Shown one piece after another: positions 44,148-52,606 of a DNA stretch of 64,000 bases. Made by a program: the position numbers and the translations under genes. The stretch's first letter is position 1, and the number at the start of each line of letters is the position of its first letter. This DNA is from CAZCAC01 sp964496575 (GTDB lineage: Bacteria > Planctomycetota > UBA1135 > GCA-002686595): assembly GCA_964496575.1 (NCBI GenBank), contig CAZCAC010000028.1, forward strand, positions 16,812 through 80,811, given 5' to 3'. Under the pieces are notes generated by a model. That model was not told the origin of the DNA and did not search any database. It saw only the letters and a program-made list of their open reading frames with translations.

Positions 44148-44876
44148 ATGGGTGACTACGTCGACTACACGACCGGGGACGAGAGCGCCCGGGACAAGCT
44201 GATCCTGGAGCACATCCCGCTCCTCAAGCACATCGTCGGCCGGATGTCCTTCGACCTGCCGGGGAGCGTCGATCGCGACGACCTCTACGGATTCGGGATG
44301 CTCGGTCTGATCGCGGCCGCCGATTCCTGGGAGGCCTCGCGGGGTCTGAAGTTCTCGACCTACGCCTACACCCGCATTCGCGGCGCGATCCTCGACGAGC
44401 TCCGGCGCCTCGACTTCCTGCCGCGAGGGCGCCGCGAGCGAGTTCGCGAGCTCGACCGCGTGGTCCGCGAGCTCGAGCAGAAGAACGGCCTGCCCCCCTC
44501 GCCCGAGGAGATCGCCGAGGCGCTGTCGATCTCGGTCGAGGAGGTCGACGAGATCCTGGTGCAGGCGAAGAGCACGGCCGAGACCTCCCTCGACGACGGG
44601 CCGACCGCCCAGCTCGCCGGCATGCTCGCCGATCCCCGCAGCGAGGACCCGGTCGGCAGCGTCGAGTGGGAGGAGATGCGCGAGGTGTTGGCCAAGGTGA
44701 TCACCGAGCTCCCGGAGCAAGAGCAGACCGTGATCACGCTGTACTACGCCGAGGAGCTGCTCCTGAAGGAGATCAGTCAGATCCTGGGCGTGACCGAATC
44801 ACGAGTGAGTCAGATCCACAGCCGTGCTCTCTACCGATTGAACCGCAACCTGACGCAGATGATCGGCGCGCCCTGA
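44148..44876 (+). CDS. fliA: FliA, flagellar sigma factor (sigma28)
   Basis: FliA directs RNA polymerase to late flagellar promoters. The 242-residue protein has region 2 (LLKHIVGRMSFDLPGSVDRD DLYGFGMLGLIAA, then FSTYAYTRIRGAILDELRRL DFLPR), region 3 (PPSPEEIAEALSISVEEVDE) and region 4 (LPEQEQTVITLYYAEELLLK EISQILGVTESRVSQIHSRA L). The ATG follows GGGGAGG by 6 bases. It closes the fliO-to-fliA run, the place where FliA often lies in polar flagellates. Sigma28-like sites occur before motA, fliD and the FlgM-like gene. Confidence 0.96.
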   Translation: MGDYVDYTTGDESARDKLILEHIPLLKHIVGRMSFDLPGSVDRDDLYGFGMLGLIAAADSWEASRGLKFSTYAYTRIRGAILDELRRLDFLPRGRRERVRELDRVVRELEQKNGLPPSPEEIAEALSISVEEVDEILVQAKSTAETSLDDGPTAQLAGMLADPRSEDPVGSVEWEEMREVLAKVITELPEQEQTVITLYYAEELLLKEISQILGVTESRVSQIHSRALYRLNRNLTQMIGAP

Positions 44877-44893
44877 GCGCAGGGAGATTCTCG

Positions 44894-45121
44894 ATGGAGT
44901 CCAACCTCGGCCGTATTCAACCTCAGCGCATACCCAGTGTGCGGTCCACGCGGGAGAAGAGGGAACGCAAACGCGAGAGCCCCTCCGACAAGCGATTCGA
45001 GCTGGAAGGTGAAGAATCGAAGCCCGCGAAACCGCCCGCCAGGGACGAAACCGCCGATCGCGGCACCGTCTCGGAGCGCCAGGAGGGAGAAGCCGGCGGA
45101 ACGCTGGATCTGACTGCCTGA
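44894..45121 (+). CDS. Small charged protein after fliA
   Basis: A 75-residue, strongly hydrophilic ORF (many Arg, Lys, Glu; KRERKRESPSDKRFELEGEE), 17 bases after fliA with GGGAG upstream of the ATG. No fold or family is recognised. The composition suggests a disordered protein; it may be a real operon member or a chance frame. Confidence 0.45.
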   Translation: MESNLGRIQPQRIPSVRSTREKRERKRESPSDKRFELEGEESKPAKPPARDETADRGTVSERQEGEAGGTLDLTA

Positions 45122-45143
45122 ATCACAATCGTCCTCGTCCCCC

Positions 45144-45383
45144 ATGCCCCAACCGATCATCAAACGCAATCGCGTGCTGACGGATCCCTCCGACTGCCGG
45201 AGTGGTTCCACCGCCGTCCGGGTGCTCCAGAACCAGAGCCCCGCTCCCTGCCCGGGAGAGAAGGCCGTGCGCCTCCTTTCCGAGGACGGTCGCGTGAGAG
45301 CCGTCGAGTTCACCTGCTCCTGTGGCGAGGTCACCGTAGTCGAGCTCCTGTACTCCCCCGACGGGACCGAGGAGATGCCTTGA
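45144..45383 (+). CDS. Small Cys-containing protein, family not recognised
   Basis: A 79-residue ORF with three Cys residues, two in TCSCGEVTVVELLYSPDG, preceded by a PCPGEKAVRLLSEDGRVRAV segment that looks like beta strands. The stop overlaps the start of the next gene (TTGA), which supports translation. A metal site is possible but only two Cys are paired. Function unknown. Confidence 0.5.
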   Translation: MPQPIIKRNRVLTDPSDCRSGSTAVRVLQNQSPAPCPGEKAVRLLSEDGRVRAVEFTCSCGEVTVVELLYSPDGTEEMP

Positions 45384-46042
45384 ACACCATGAAGACCCAC
45401 ATCCCCGCCCTGTTTGTCGCCCTTCTCGTCGGTGCCTGCGCGATGCCGACGATGAAGGCTCTCCCCGCTCCGACGGAGACGCTGCCGGTCGAGACGATGC
45501 CCGCTGCCGGGCCTCAGAACGATGGCTGGGCAGCCGAGCCACGCCCCGAGCCGAAGTTGTACGCCCGCGACGGCAGCGTGGTCGGCGCGCAACCCGCCGG
45601 CACCGTCGCCGTCACCCCCAACACCGGGCAATCCGTCGCGGCTCCGGGTGGTGAGGGCAGCCGCTGGACGCTGCTCGAGCAGTACCAGAGCGCGGTCAAG
45701 GCCAAGGAGGAGCTGGAGGTCGAAGTACAGGGCCTCACCGCGGCGCTCGATCAGTCGGAGGCTCGCGAGCTGGAGCTGACCGCCGAGCTCGAACAGCTCC
45801 GCGAGCTCGCCTCTCGGAACGAGGCGCAGATAGAAACCCTCAAGGCCGAGTCGGTCGAGCTCGCCTCTCGGCTGACCACGGCCCAGATCCGCCGCCTGCA
45901 GTCGGAGAAGCTCCTGCTGGAGGCGAAGCTCGACTGGCGCAAGGTCCAGGCGGTGATCAACCAGCCCGAGACTCCGCCGAGCGTGACCGAACCGACCCCC
46001 GAGCCGGTCGAAACGAAGGCGAGCGCGGAGAAGACCGAATGA
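45380..46042 (+). CDS. Coiled-coil lipoprotein
   Basis: A 220-residue protein with a lipoprotein signal (HIPALFVALLVGAC; lipobox VGAC), a Pro/Gly-rich linker, and a long coiled coil (about 95-195, LLEQYQSAVKAKEELEVEVQ through KLLLEAKLDWRKVQAV). The TTG at 45380 overlaps the previous stop and follows GGAG at 5 bases; an ATG at 45389 is possible. Its stop overlaps the next gene (ATGA). With two further lipoproteins downstream it forms an outer-membrane set transcribed behind fliA. Confidence 0.68.
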   Translation: MNTMKTHIPALFVALLVGACAMPTMKALPAPTETLPVETMPAAGPQNDGWAAEPRPEPKLYARDGSVVGAQPAGTVAVTPNTGQSVAAPGGEGSRWTLLEQYQSAVKAKEELEVEVQGLTAALDQSEARELELTAELEQLRELASRNEAQIETLKAESVELASRLTTAQIRRLQSEKLLLEAKLDWRKVQAVINQPETPPSVTEPTPEPVETKASAEKTE

Positions 46043-46659
46043 GCAAGGCGAGTCGTCTCCTGCTGCTCCTGCTTCCACTCTTCGCCTGCGTGGCGGTCCC
46101 GCAACAGATCGATCACCTGGCCACCGCACGGATCGCCCCCGACTTCGAGACCTACACGATCCATCGCGTGGGGCTGGTTCCCTTGCTCGGTCGCCCACTG
46201 GATCCCGAGCAGGGCGAGGTGCTGCACAGCGCGATCTTCACCGAGCTCAGTCGCAAGACGCCGTACGAGATCGTCCCGCTGAGCGGTCACGACCTGGAGT
46301 ACATCAGCGTCGACGACCCGTACATCCGTGGTCGCTACGAGCCGCAGGCGATCATCGATCTCTCGCGACGCTTCCACCTCGACGCGATCGTCGTCGGGAC
46401 GGTGACCGACTACCAGTACTACACTCCCCAGCGCCTCTCGCTGCAGCTGAACCTGGTCGCCGCGGAGACGGGTGCGTCGATCTGGTCTTCATCGGTGCAC
46501 CTCGACGCCACCGCCGAGAAGGTCCAGAACGCGGTGCGGACCTACTACGAGGCCAACGAGTCGCTCGAGGAAGCCGGTGGGCAGGGCTGGGAGATCGCCT
46601 TGCTCTCGCCGCGGCTGTTCGCGCGGTTTGCGGTCTGGCAGACGCTCAGGCTGCTCTGA
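46039..46659 (+). CDS. Lipoprotein, possible CsgG/LpoB-like fold
   Basis: A 206-residue protein with signal LLLLLLPLFAC (lipobox FAC, weak -3 position), then alternating strands and helices: IHRVGLVPLLG, SAIFTELSRKTPYEIVPLSG, RRFHLDAIVVGTVTDYQYYT, RLSLQLNLVAAETGASIWSS. The pattern of an IxVxxxx strand, an ETGxxxW strand, and a nucleotide-like fold recalls CsgG/LpoB/DUF799 lipoproteins. FlgT/FlgP rings of Vibrio-type flagella have related folds, but that link is speculative. Overlaps the coiled-coil lipoprotein. Confidence 0.62.
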   Translation: MSKASRLLLLLLPLFACVAVPQQIDHLATARIAPDFETYTIHRVGLVPLLGRPLDPEQGEVLHSAIFTELSRKTPYEIVPLSGHDLEYISVDDPYIRGRYEPQAIIDLSRRFHLDAIVVGTVTDYQYYTPQRLSLQLNLVAAETGASIWSSSVHLDATAEKVQNAVRTYYEANESLEEAGGQGWEIALLSPRLFARFAVWQTLRLL

Positions 46660-46809
46660 TACCGCCTGATAGCGAGCCGCCGGTCCCCGGACCGGGCTGC
46701 GGCGAAAAACCTCCCAGGGACCGAAACGAGGGGTTCTCGGACCTCTAAACCAGGTGTGCCTCGCGGGCGGTAGCCGTACGGAATCCCGAGTCCCCCACCA
46801 CCCCCAGTC

Positions 46810-47544
46810 ATGCCGAACTCGAAGCGAGCCATCTTCCTCCTGGTGCTCTTCGCCGTGGCCTGCTCGACGAGCCCGGAATCCCTCGAGGAGGCCGATCTCC
46901 GGCCAGCGGTCGGCACGGGGGGAGGTGGAGCAGCGCCGCCCACCCCCGATGCGAGTTGGAAGAGCGAGCGCAAGCGTCTCGCGATGCTCGGGCTCGAGTA
47001 CCAGATCGGCGAGGAGGAAGGGCGAGTCGTCCCCGCAGCCGACGAGGCGCGCGAGGTGCTCGCGGGCCTCGGCCCAGCCGACCTCGATCGGCTGATCGCC
47101 GAGGGGCTCGCGGCGCGAGCGGAGAACCGCGCGCTCGATGCGATCGCGCTAACCACGAGAGCCGTCCTCCTGGCGCCCGAGGACGCCGAGCGCTACCTCG
47201 AGCTGGGTGAGTCGCTGGACGGTTTCCTGCTCGAGGAGCAGGCGCTCGCCGCGTACCGCACGGGGCTCGAGCTCTCACCGAAACACGTGGAGCTCACCCT
47301 TCGAGTCGGCGACGCCGCGTGGCGCCGCGGCTCGTTCGACAAAGCCGTATCGCTATTCCATCGCGCCACGGAGCTCGATCCGGATAGCGGCGAGGCCTGG
47401 AGCCAGCTGGCCCGTGCGCACTTCTTCGCCGGACGCGACGACGCTTGCTGGCGGGCCATGCACCGCGCCGAGGCTCTCGGCGAGAGCGTTCCGCCTCAGC
47501 TCCGAGCACAGCTCTCCGCTCGCACTCCCGAGCCTCCCCACTGA
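46810..47544 (+). CDS. TPR lipoprotein
   Basis: A 244-residue protein. The signal peptide ends in the lipobox FAVAC; residues about 95-220 contain three or four TPR units (LIAEGLAARAENRALDAIAL TTRAVLLAP; YLELGESLDGFLLEEQALAA YRTGLELSP; LRVGDAAWRRGSFDKAVSLF HRATELDP). Probably an outer-membrane anchored scaffold. 150 bases separate it from the preceding lipoprotein, and the BNR protein gene starts 14 bases after it. No diagnostic family. Confidence 0.72.
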   Translation: MPNSKRAIFLLVLFAVACSTSPESLEEADLRPAVGTGGGGAAPPTPDASWKSERKRLAMLGLEYQIGEEEGRVVPAADEAREVLAGLGPADLDRLIAEGLAARAENRALDAIALTTRAVLLAPEDAERYLELGESLDGFLLEEQALAAYRTGLELSPKHVELTLRVGDAAWRRGSFDKAVSLFHRATELDPDSGEAWSQLARAHFFAGRDDACWRAMHRAEALGESVPPQLRAQLSARTPEPPH

Positions 47545-47558
47545 CCCCGGCACCTGTC

Positions 47559-49310
47559 ATGGATAAGAAAGCCAAGATCGCCGCGTTGGTCCTCGCCCTC
47601 ACGACCCTCGCCGGGCCCCCGGCTCTGGCCCAGGTGCGAATCGGCCCGTCGGAGCGGATCGACGCCTCACCCGCGACCCTCCCCACGGAGGAGACGACCC
47701 AGTGCTCGGCCCTCTGCAATCCGCTGGTCGGTGTGGCCAGCTGGCACGACTATCGTCAGGGGAAGATGCGGACGTACGTCGGCATCACCCGCGATGGTGG
47801 GGAGACCTGGATCGAGGATGTGGTCAAGCCCCCCGCACCGTACCTGGGCAATCTCTGCGGCGATCCGATGAGCGCCAGCGATGACCGCACCGGAACGCTG
47901 TGGATCGGTGGCCTCTCCTTCTTCGGCGGAGGGGGTCCCTACGCGGCGCGGCTGGAGCCGGACAAGACGGCCTTCGAGCCGACACGGATGATCTACCTGG
48001 CCGGGGGGGCGGACAAGGGCTGGATGGCCGCCGGACCGGATCCGAACGACCTCTCCCGGACGCGCGTGTACTGCGGGTTCAGCCACGGCGTCTCCGTCTC
48101 GACGGACATGGGCGACACCTGGCGGGAACCGCTCCGGTTCCCCGATCCCGGGTTCGCGTTCGGGCACCTCCCGCGCACGGGCCCAAACGGTGAGCTCTAC
48201 GTCGCGCACTGGGGGTTGAACACCAAGTACTTCCTCAGCCGCAGCCTCGACGGAGGTGCGAGCTACGACCCAAAGATCGCCATCGCCCAGCGGATGGACC
48301 TCTGGGCTGCGAACTGCACGCGGATCCCCGGCACTTTCCGGGTCCACGCCCTGCACGGGTTTGCGGTCGATCCGAACGGCGGAGCGCTCTACTTCGTCTA
48401 CCCCGACACGACGCGCGTCCAGGCGGGCGAGGCCGACGTCGACGTCTACTTCACGAAATCGACCGACCAGGGCTCGACGTGGTCCACTCCGGTGGTGATC
48501 AACGGGGACGCCGACCGCTTCGGCGATCAGTTCTTCCCCTGGATCGAGGTCGATGACGAGGGGCGCGTGCACGTCATCTACTTCGACAGCCGCAATGTGA
48601 CGCAGCTGGATTCGAGCAACAACGCTCACCTCGACGTCTACTACTCCTTCTCCGAGGACGGGGGCGCGACCTGGAGCGAGCACCGGCTGACCTCGTCCAC
48701 CTTCACCGTCGTCAACGCCTTTCCCAGCTTCCTGGGGGACTACATCGGCATGTCGGCGCGCGGCGGGAGGGTCCTCCCCGTGTACCCGGTCGTGGACCCG
48801 GGCACCGGCTTCGACATCCACACCAACGTCATCCTGCACGGCCCCGCCCAGGAGGTCTGCCGCGGGATCCTGTGTCCGTGCGACAACGACGATCCGTTTG
48901 CCGGGTGCGGTAACGATGGAGTCGACGACGAACCCTCGACCGGTGCGCTGCTCTCCGCCGACGGTTCACCATCGGTCGCGGCGGACGACCTGATCCTCTC
49001 GATGAACGGGATGGAGCCCGACGAGCTCTGCCTGCTGCTCGTCGGCCCTGCGCTCGGTTCGGGATGGGGAGGGGACGGGCGGCTCTGCATCGGTGGCGGT
49101 GTCCAGGCGTACCCGGCGCGCCGGGCGAGCGCGACCGGCGAGGCGCAGTACGGTCCGGGGGAGATCATCGCCCTCAGCCGATCGCTCCCCTCCGGCTTTC
49201 AGCCGGCGCCTGGCGAGACCTGGTACTACCAGGTCCTGTATCGCGATCCAGCGGGCCCGTGCGGGGCGAGCTTCAACACCACGAACGCGTTGTCGGTGCT
49301 CTGGGAGTGA
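47559..49310 (+). CDS. Secreted BNR/sialidase-repeat protein
   Basis: A 583-residue exported protein (signal IAALVLALTTLAGPPALAQ). Five Asp-box/BNR-type motifs (S/T-x-D-x-G-x-x-W/Y) are visible: ITRDGGETW, SVSTDMGDTW, SRSLDGGASY, TKSTDQGSTW, SFSEDGGATW, indicating a sialidase-like beta-propeller. Catalytic Arg triad residues cannot be confirmed, so enzymatic activity is open. The C-terminal ~120 residues form a separate beta domain of a kind I associate with secreted planctomycete proteins (GGDGRLCIGGG ... WYYQVLYRDPAGPCGASFN). Many Cys residues suggest disulphides. Confidence 0.83.
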   Translation: MDKKAKIAALVLALTTLAGPPALAQVRIGPSERIDASPATLPTEETTQCSALCNPLVGVASWHDYRQGKMRTYVGITRDGGETWIEDVVKPPAPYLGNLCGDPMSASDDRTGTLWIGGLSFFGGGGPYAARLEPDKTAFEPTRMIYLAGGADKGWMAAGPDPNDLSRTRVYCGFSHGVSVSTDMGDTWREPLRFPDPGFAFGHLPRTGPNGELYVAHWGLNTKYFLSRSLDGGASYDPKIAIAQRMDLWAANCTRIPGTFRVHALHGFAVDPNGGALYFVYPDTTRVQAGEADVDVYFTKSTDQGSTWSTPVVINGDADRFGDQFFPWIEVDDEGRVHVIYFDSRNVTQLDSSNNAHLDVYYSFSEDGGATWSEHRLTSSTFTVVNAFPSFLGDYIGMSARGGRVLPVYPVVDPGTGFDIHTNVILHGPAQEVCRGILCPCDNDDPFAGCGNDGVDDEPSTGALLSADGSPSVAADDLILSMNGMEPDELCLLLVGPALGSGWGGDGRLCIGGGVQAYPARRASATGEAQYGPGEIIALSRSLPSGFQPAPGETWYYQVLYRDPAGPCGASFNTTNALSVLWE

Positions 49311-49356
49311 TACCCGGGCCTGGACTCATCTTCGTTCACCACGGCCGGTAGCAAGC

Positions 49357-49407
49357 AAGACGAGACACGGCCTGAATCCCCGAAGGGATCAGGCTGCGTC
49401 TCGTCTT
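49357..49407. terminator. Bidirectional terminator between convergent genes
   Basis: AAGACGAGAC pairs exactly with GTCTCGTCTT, with inner pairs GCCTGA/TCAGGC and TCCC/GGGA around the loop; an A-rich left and T-rich right edge make it usable in both directions. It lies between the BNR gene and the FlgM-like gene. Confidence 0.85.
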
Positions 49408-49434
49408 TCGTTCAGTACCGGTTCCGGCCCGAGC

Positions 49435-49830
49435 TCACTCTCCGCCGAGCAGGCGGCCCGCTGCGGCGCGAGCCCGCTCGGTCGTGTTCAGGTTCCCCGA
49501 TCGGTGCGCTTCCTCGAGCTCGGTGATTCGTGCGTCCCGTGCTTCCGAAGTCTCGCGCTTGCCGCCCGGGCCGAGAGTCTCCTCGGCGGCCAGGCGACGA
49601 CTCTCGTTCGAGAGCTCGACCATTTCCCGGGAGAGCGTGCTCCGAGCGGCGGTGGCCTTGGCCTCCTGCTGCTCCAGGGCCTTCTCCTGGGCGGCCGAGG
49701 TGTGCTCCCGGACCATCTCCCGGGTGTACTCGACTCCGTCGCGATTGGCCTTGGTCAGGTCCGGGTCGAGCTTCGACGAGCCCTGCTCGCTGGGTACCGG
49801 CCCTATCGGTCTGTTGTTGCTGACGTTCAT
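49435..49830 (-). CDS. FlgM-like anti-sigma28 candidate
   Basis: A 131-residue hydrophilic protein with no signal peptide. The start MNVSNNRPIGPV resembles the FlgM N-terminus (MKIxNN.P.), and the end TSEARDARITELEEAHRSGN LNTTERARAAAGRLLGG follows the FlgM sigma-binding pattern (R-x-x-x-I-x-x-L-x-x-x-x-x-x-G-x-Y/L ... A-x-x-L-L). The central helical insert makes it longer than typical FlgM (about 95). Upstream on the minus strand is an exact sigma28 -10 sequence, GCCGATAA, as expected for flgM. The assignment is by pattern only, so no symbol is given. Confidence 0.5.
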   Translation of the reverse strand: MNVSNNRPIGPVPSEQGSSKLDPDLTKANRDGVEYTREMVREHTSAAQEKALEQQEAKATAARSTLSREMVELSNESRRLAAEETLGPGGKRETSEARDARITELEEAHRSGNLNTTERARAAAGRLLGGE

Positions 49831-50217
49831 TTCTGTTCCCTCCGGTTCGATCCCGAGGTTCCAGGGCGGTTATCGGCGGGATACCTGGGTCCGTGAGAGC
49901 TTTCACCCCGTTTCTCGGCGGCCCTTTCTCCCGGATGCACCGGGTAGAGCAAGGGGGGCGCCCCAAATAGGGATAGCGCTGGGTTTATCGTCCCCAAGGC
50001 GCCCCGCCTGAAAGGCTTATGGCGTTTCCCCGATCGGGGTCAGAACGGTGGGGGAGCAGGGCGCGGAAGGGGGGGCGCCTACCCGCCCCGGAGCGTCCCC
50101 CCGTCGTCGGCGAGAAGGACGCAATTCCATATATCACAATAGTTTACGTTCGCGGGGGTTGTCGACCGAGCCCGGCGACCGCACAATGCCGGGACCGCAA
50201 TCGACTGGAACCGCGCC
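49831..50217. other. Divergent intergenic region before FlgM-like and M1 peptidase genes
   Basis: No gene is supported in these 387 bases. It contains the sigma28-like site at 49869-49892 (minus). An AT-rich patch (CCATATATCACAATAGTTTA, 50128-50147) about 75 bases before the peptidase gene may belong to its promoter. Confidence 0.45.
49869..49892 (-). promoter_or_regulatory. Sigma28-like promoter before FlgM-like gene
   Basis: The minus strand carries GCCGATAA (49869-49876), identical to the FliA -10 consensus, 39 bases upstream of the ATG at 49830. The -35 region is poor (TCAC at the 15-base spacing). Confidence 0.5.
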
Positions 50218-52605
50218 ATGACCTCAAAAGCCGCGTCGTTGTTATTGGTGGCCGGGATCTTCGGCCTTCCCCCGGCCTCCGCACAGGACGCTCCGGTCGA
50301 GGAGACCGTCGTCCCCGCCGGAAACCGGGTCGACTACGTCATCCGGGCCCACCTGGACGGCCCCAAGAAGCGCCTCACCGGCGAGGAGACGATCCGCTGG
50401 ACCAACCACAGCGACACCGTCACCTCGGAGCTCTGCTTCCACCTCTACCTCAACGCCTTCTCCAACAACCGGAGCCTCTTCTCGCAGCAGCGGGGACTGG
50501 CCCACGGCGAGGGCGAGCGGGGGTGGCAGCGGGTGAAGAAGGTGGCCGTGGGGGGGGTCGACGTGACCGAGAGCTTCACCTACCTCCCCGCGGAGGAAGG
50601 TGCCCCGGCGGAGGATCGCACCGCCTTCAGGGTGACGACGCCCCAGCCGGTGGTCCCCGGCGAGACCGTGGAGATCGAGCTGGACTGGACCTCCCAGCTT
50701 CCCTTCCTCCGCCGTCGCACCGGGTACAGTGGGGACTTCCTGATGGTCGCCCAGTGGTTCCCCAAGCTCGGGGTGTTCGAGGGGGAGAAGGGGTGGAACT
50801 GCCACCCGTTCCACGGCAGCACCGAGTTCTTCTCCGACTACGGCACCTATCAGGTCACCCTGGATCTGCCGGACATCTACGCCAACAAGGTCGGTGGCAC
50901 CGGAAAGCTGGTGCTCTCCAACAAGAAGGACGGTGACCGCCTGGAGGTGCGTTTCGAGGCCCCCTCGCTCGAAGACCGCCAGCGTCTCGACACCTTCGGG
51001 AAGCTCCCGGTGGTCCATGACTTCGCCTGGACCGCCGATCCCGATTTCGTGGTCAAGAACTTCACCTTCGTCTACGACGAGTGGACGGCGAAGAGTCCCA
51101 CGCACCAGGCCGAGGTAGAGCTCGTCCAGAAGGTCGTCGGCCCCGATGTCGCGATCGGGCTGCGGGACGTCAACGTCACCCTGCTGATCCACCGCGAACA
51201 CCGCAACCAGGCCGATCGCTACTTCGAGGCGGTCGGCAACACGCTCTTCTTCTACGGTCTATGGTTCGGGGAGTACCCCTACGAACACCTGACCATCGTC
51301 GAACCCGGCTGGGGCAACCGGGGCGCCGGGGGTATGGAGTACCCGACGCTCTTCACCGCCGGGACTCGCCTCTTCGCCAGCTCCGATCACCACCGTCCCG
51401 AAGGTCTGATCATCCACGAAGGGGGTCACCAGTTCTGGTACGGCCTGGTCGGCAACAACGAGTTCGAGGCGGCCTGGCTCGACGAGGGCTTCAACTCATT
51501 CGCCGACTCCGAAGTGCTCACGCGCGTCTACGGGGTACGGACGCGCACGACGGAGTACTCCCGCGTTCCGGTCAGCGGTGCGCGCGCCGCCAGCCTGCCC
51601 GGGGGAGGGGCGTTCGGCGCCGCGATCGTCGGCCGGCAATGGAAGTGGGACATCGAGACGTTCCACGACTTTCCCGTCCTGCGATCGCTGGCGCACCACA
51701 CCGTGCAGCCCCTGCGGTCCAGTGGACTGGTCGACGCGTGGCGCGATCAACCGTTCAGCACGCTGGTCGGACAGTGGGACGATCCCCGCTGGAGCGATCG
51801 CGACACCTACCTCGCGAATCCTCGAAGCGGGGTGATCGACTACCCGAGCTTGAACTCCTCCGACCACCGGAGCTACCGCGTGAACAGCTACCAGCGACCA
51901 GCGATAGCGCTCCGAACACTGGTCGGGGTCGTCGGGCGCGAGAAGTTCATCGCCGGGATGCGACACTTCGCCGCGAAGTACCGCTACGGGCACCCGTACG
52001 GTCAGGAGTTCTACGACGCCTTCAACGAAGGCGCGCAGGTGGATGTCTCCTGGTACTTCGACGACGCCTTCCGCAGCACGAAGACGATCGACTGGAAGGT
52101 CGCCGAGGTCAGTCAGAAGGATCCCGAGGAGCCGCAAGGGTGGTTCCAGGGCGAGGACGGGGTCTTCCGCAAGTACGAGAAGACCGAGGAGACTCCCGCC
52201 GAGGAGCCGGAAGTCGCCGAGCCCGAAGGCGACGCGGAGACCTCCGGCGAGACTCCCGAGGATGAGCCGGCGAAGCGCTGGAAGATCGAGATCCTGCTGA
52301 AGCGGGAGGGCGAGCTCTGCCTCGACCTGCCCTTCCGGCTCATCTTCGAGAACGGCGCGCAGCAGGACATCATCTGGAGACGCGAGCACCAACTGGTGCA
52401 ACCCTGGCTGACGGTCTCCCTCGAGGACGAACACAAGCTGACGGCCGTGGTGATCGATCCCGATCGCAAGTACTACTTCGACACGAACATGTCGGACAAC
52501 CAGTGGTTTGCGGAGGGGGACCAGGTGGCGCCCCTGCGCTGGACCGAGAAGGTCCTGAACCAATACGGCCACCTCCTCCACTGGTACGCTGGCATCGGAG
52601 GCTGA
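50218..52605 (+). CDS. Secreted M1-family metallopeptidase
   Basis: A 795-residue exported protein (signal SLLLVAGIFGLPPASAQ). The zinc site is IIHEGGHQFWYGLVGNNEFE AAWLDEG near residue 400: HExxH with GG in the middle positions and the third ligand Glu 18 residues on (NEFEAAW). GAGGMEYP is the counterpart of the aminopeptidase GxMEN motif. A C-terminal domain follows a Glu/Pro/Thr-rich linker (about 655-690). M1 enzymes remove N-terminal residues from peptides; a periplasmic peptide-scavenging role is likely. The membrane protein gene at 52607 follows at once. Confidence 0.9.
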   Translation: MTSKAASLLLVAGIFGLPPASAQDAPVEETVVPAGNRVDYVIRAHLDGPKKRLTGEETIRWTNHSDTVTSELCFHLYLNAFSNNRSLFSQQRGLAHGEGERGWQRVKKVAVGGVDVTESFTYLPAEEGAPAEDRTAFRVTTPQPVVPGETVEIELDWTSQLPFLRRRTGYSGDFLMVAQWFPKLGVFEGEKGWNCHPFHGSTEFFSDYGTYQVTLDLPDIYANKVGGTGKLVLSNKKDGDRLEVRFEAPSLEDRQRLDTFGKLPVVHDFAWTADPDFVVKNFTFVYDEWTAKSPTHQAEVELVQKVVGPDVAIGLRDVNVTLLIHREHRNQADRYFEAVGNTLFFYGLWFGEYPYEHLTIVEPGWGNRGAGGMEYPTLFTAGTRLFASSDHHRPEGLIIHEGGHQFWYGLVGNNEFEAAWLDEGFNSFADSEVLTRVYGVRTRTTEYSRVPVSGARAASLPGGGAFGAAIVGRQWKWDIETFHDFPVLRSLAHHTVQPLRSSGLVDAWRDQPFSTLVGQWDDPRWSDRDTYLANPRSGVIDYPSLNSSDHRSYRVNSYQRPAIALRTLVGVVGREKFIAGMRHFAAKYRYGHPYGQEFYDAFNEGAQVDVSWYFDDAFRSTKTIDWKVAEVSQKDPEEPQGWFQGEDGVFRKYEKTEETPAEEPEVAEPEGDAETSGETPEDEPAKRWKIEILLKREGELCLDLPFRLIFENGAQQDIIWRREHQLVQPWLTVSLEDEHKLTAVVIDPDRKYYFDTNMSDNQWFAEGDQVAPLRWTEKVLNQYGHLLHWYAGIGG

Positions 52606-52606
52606 G

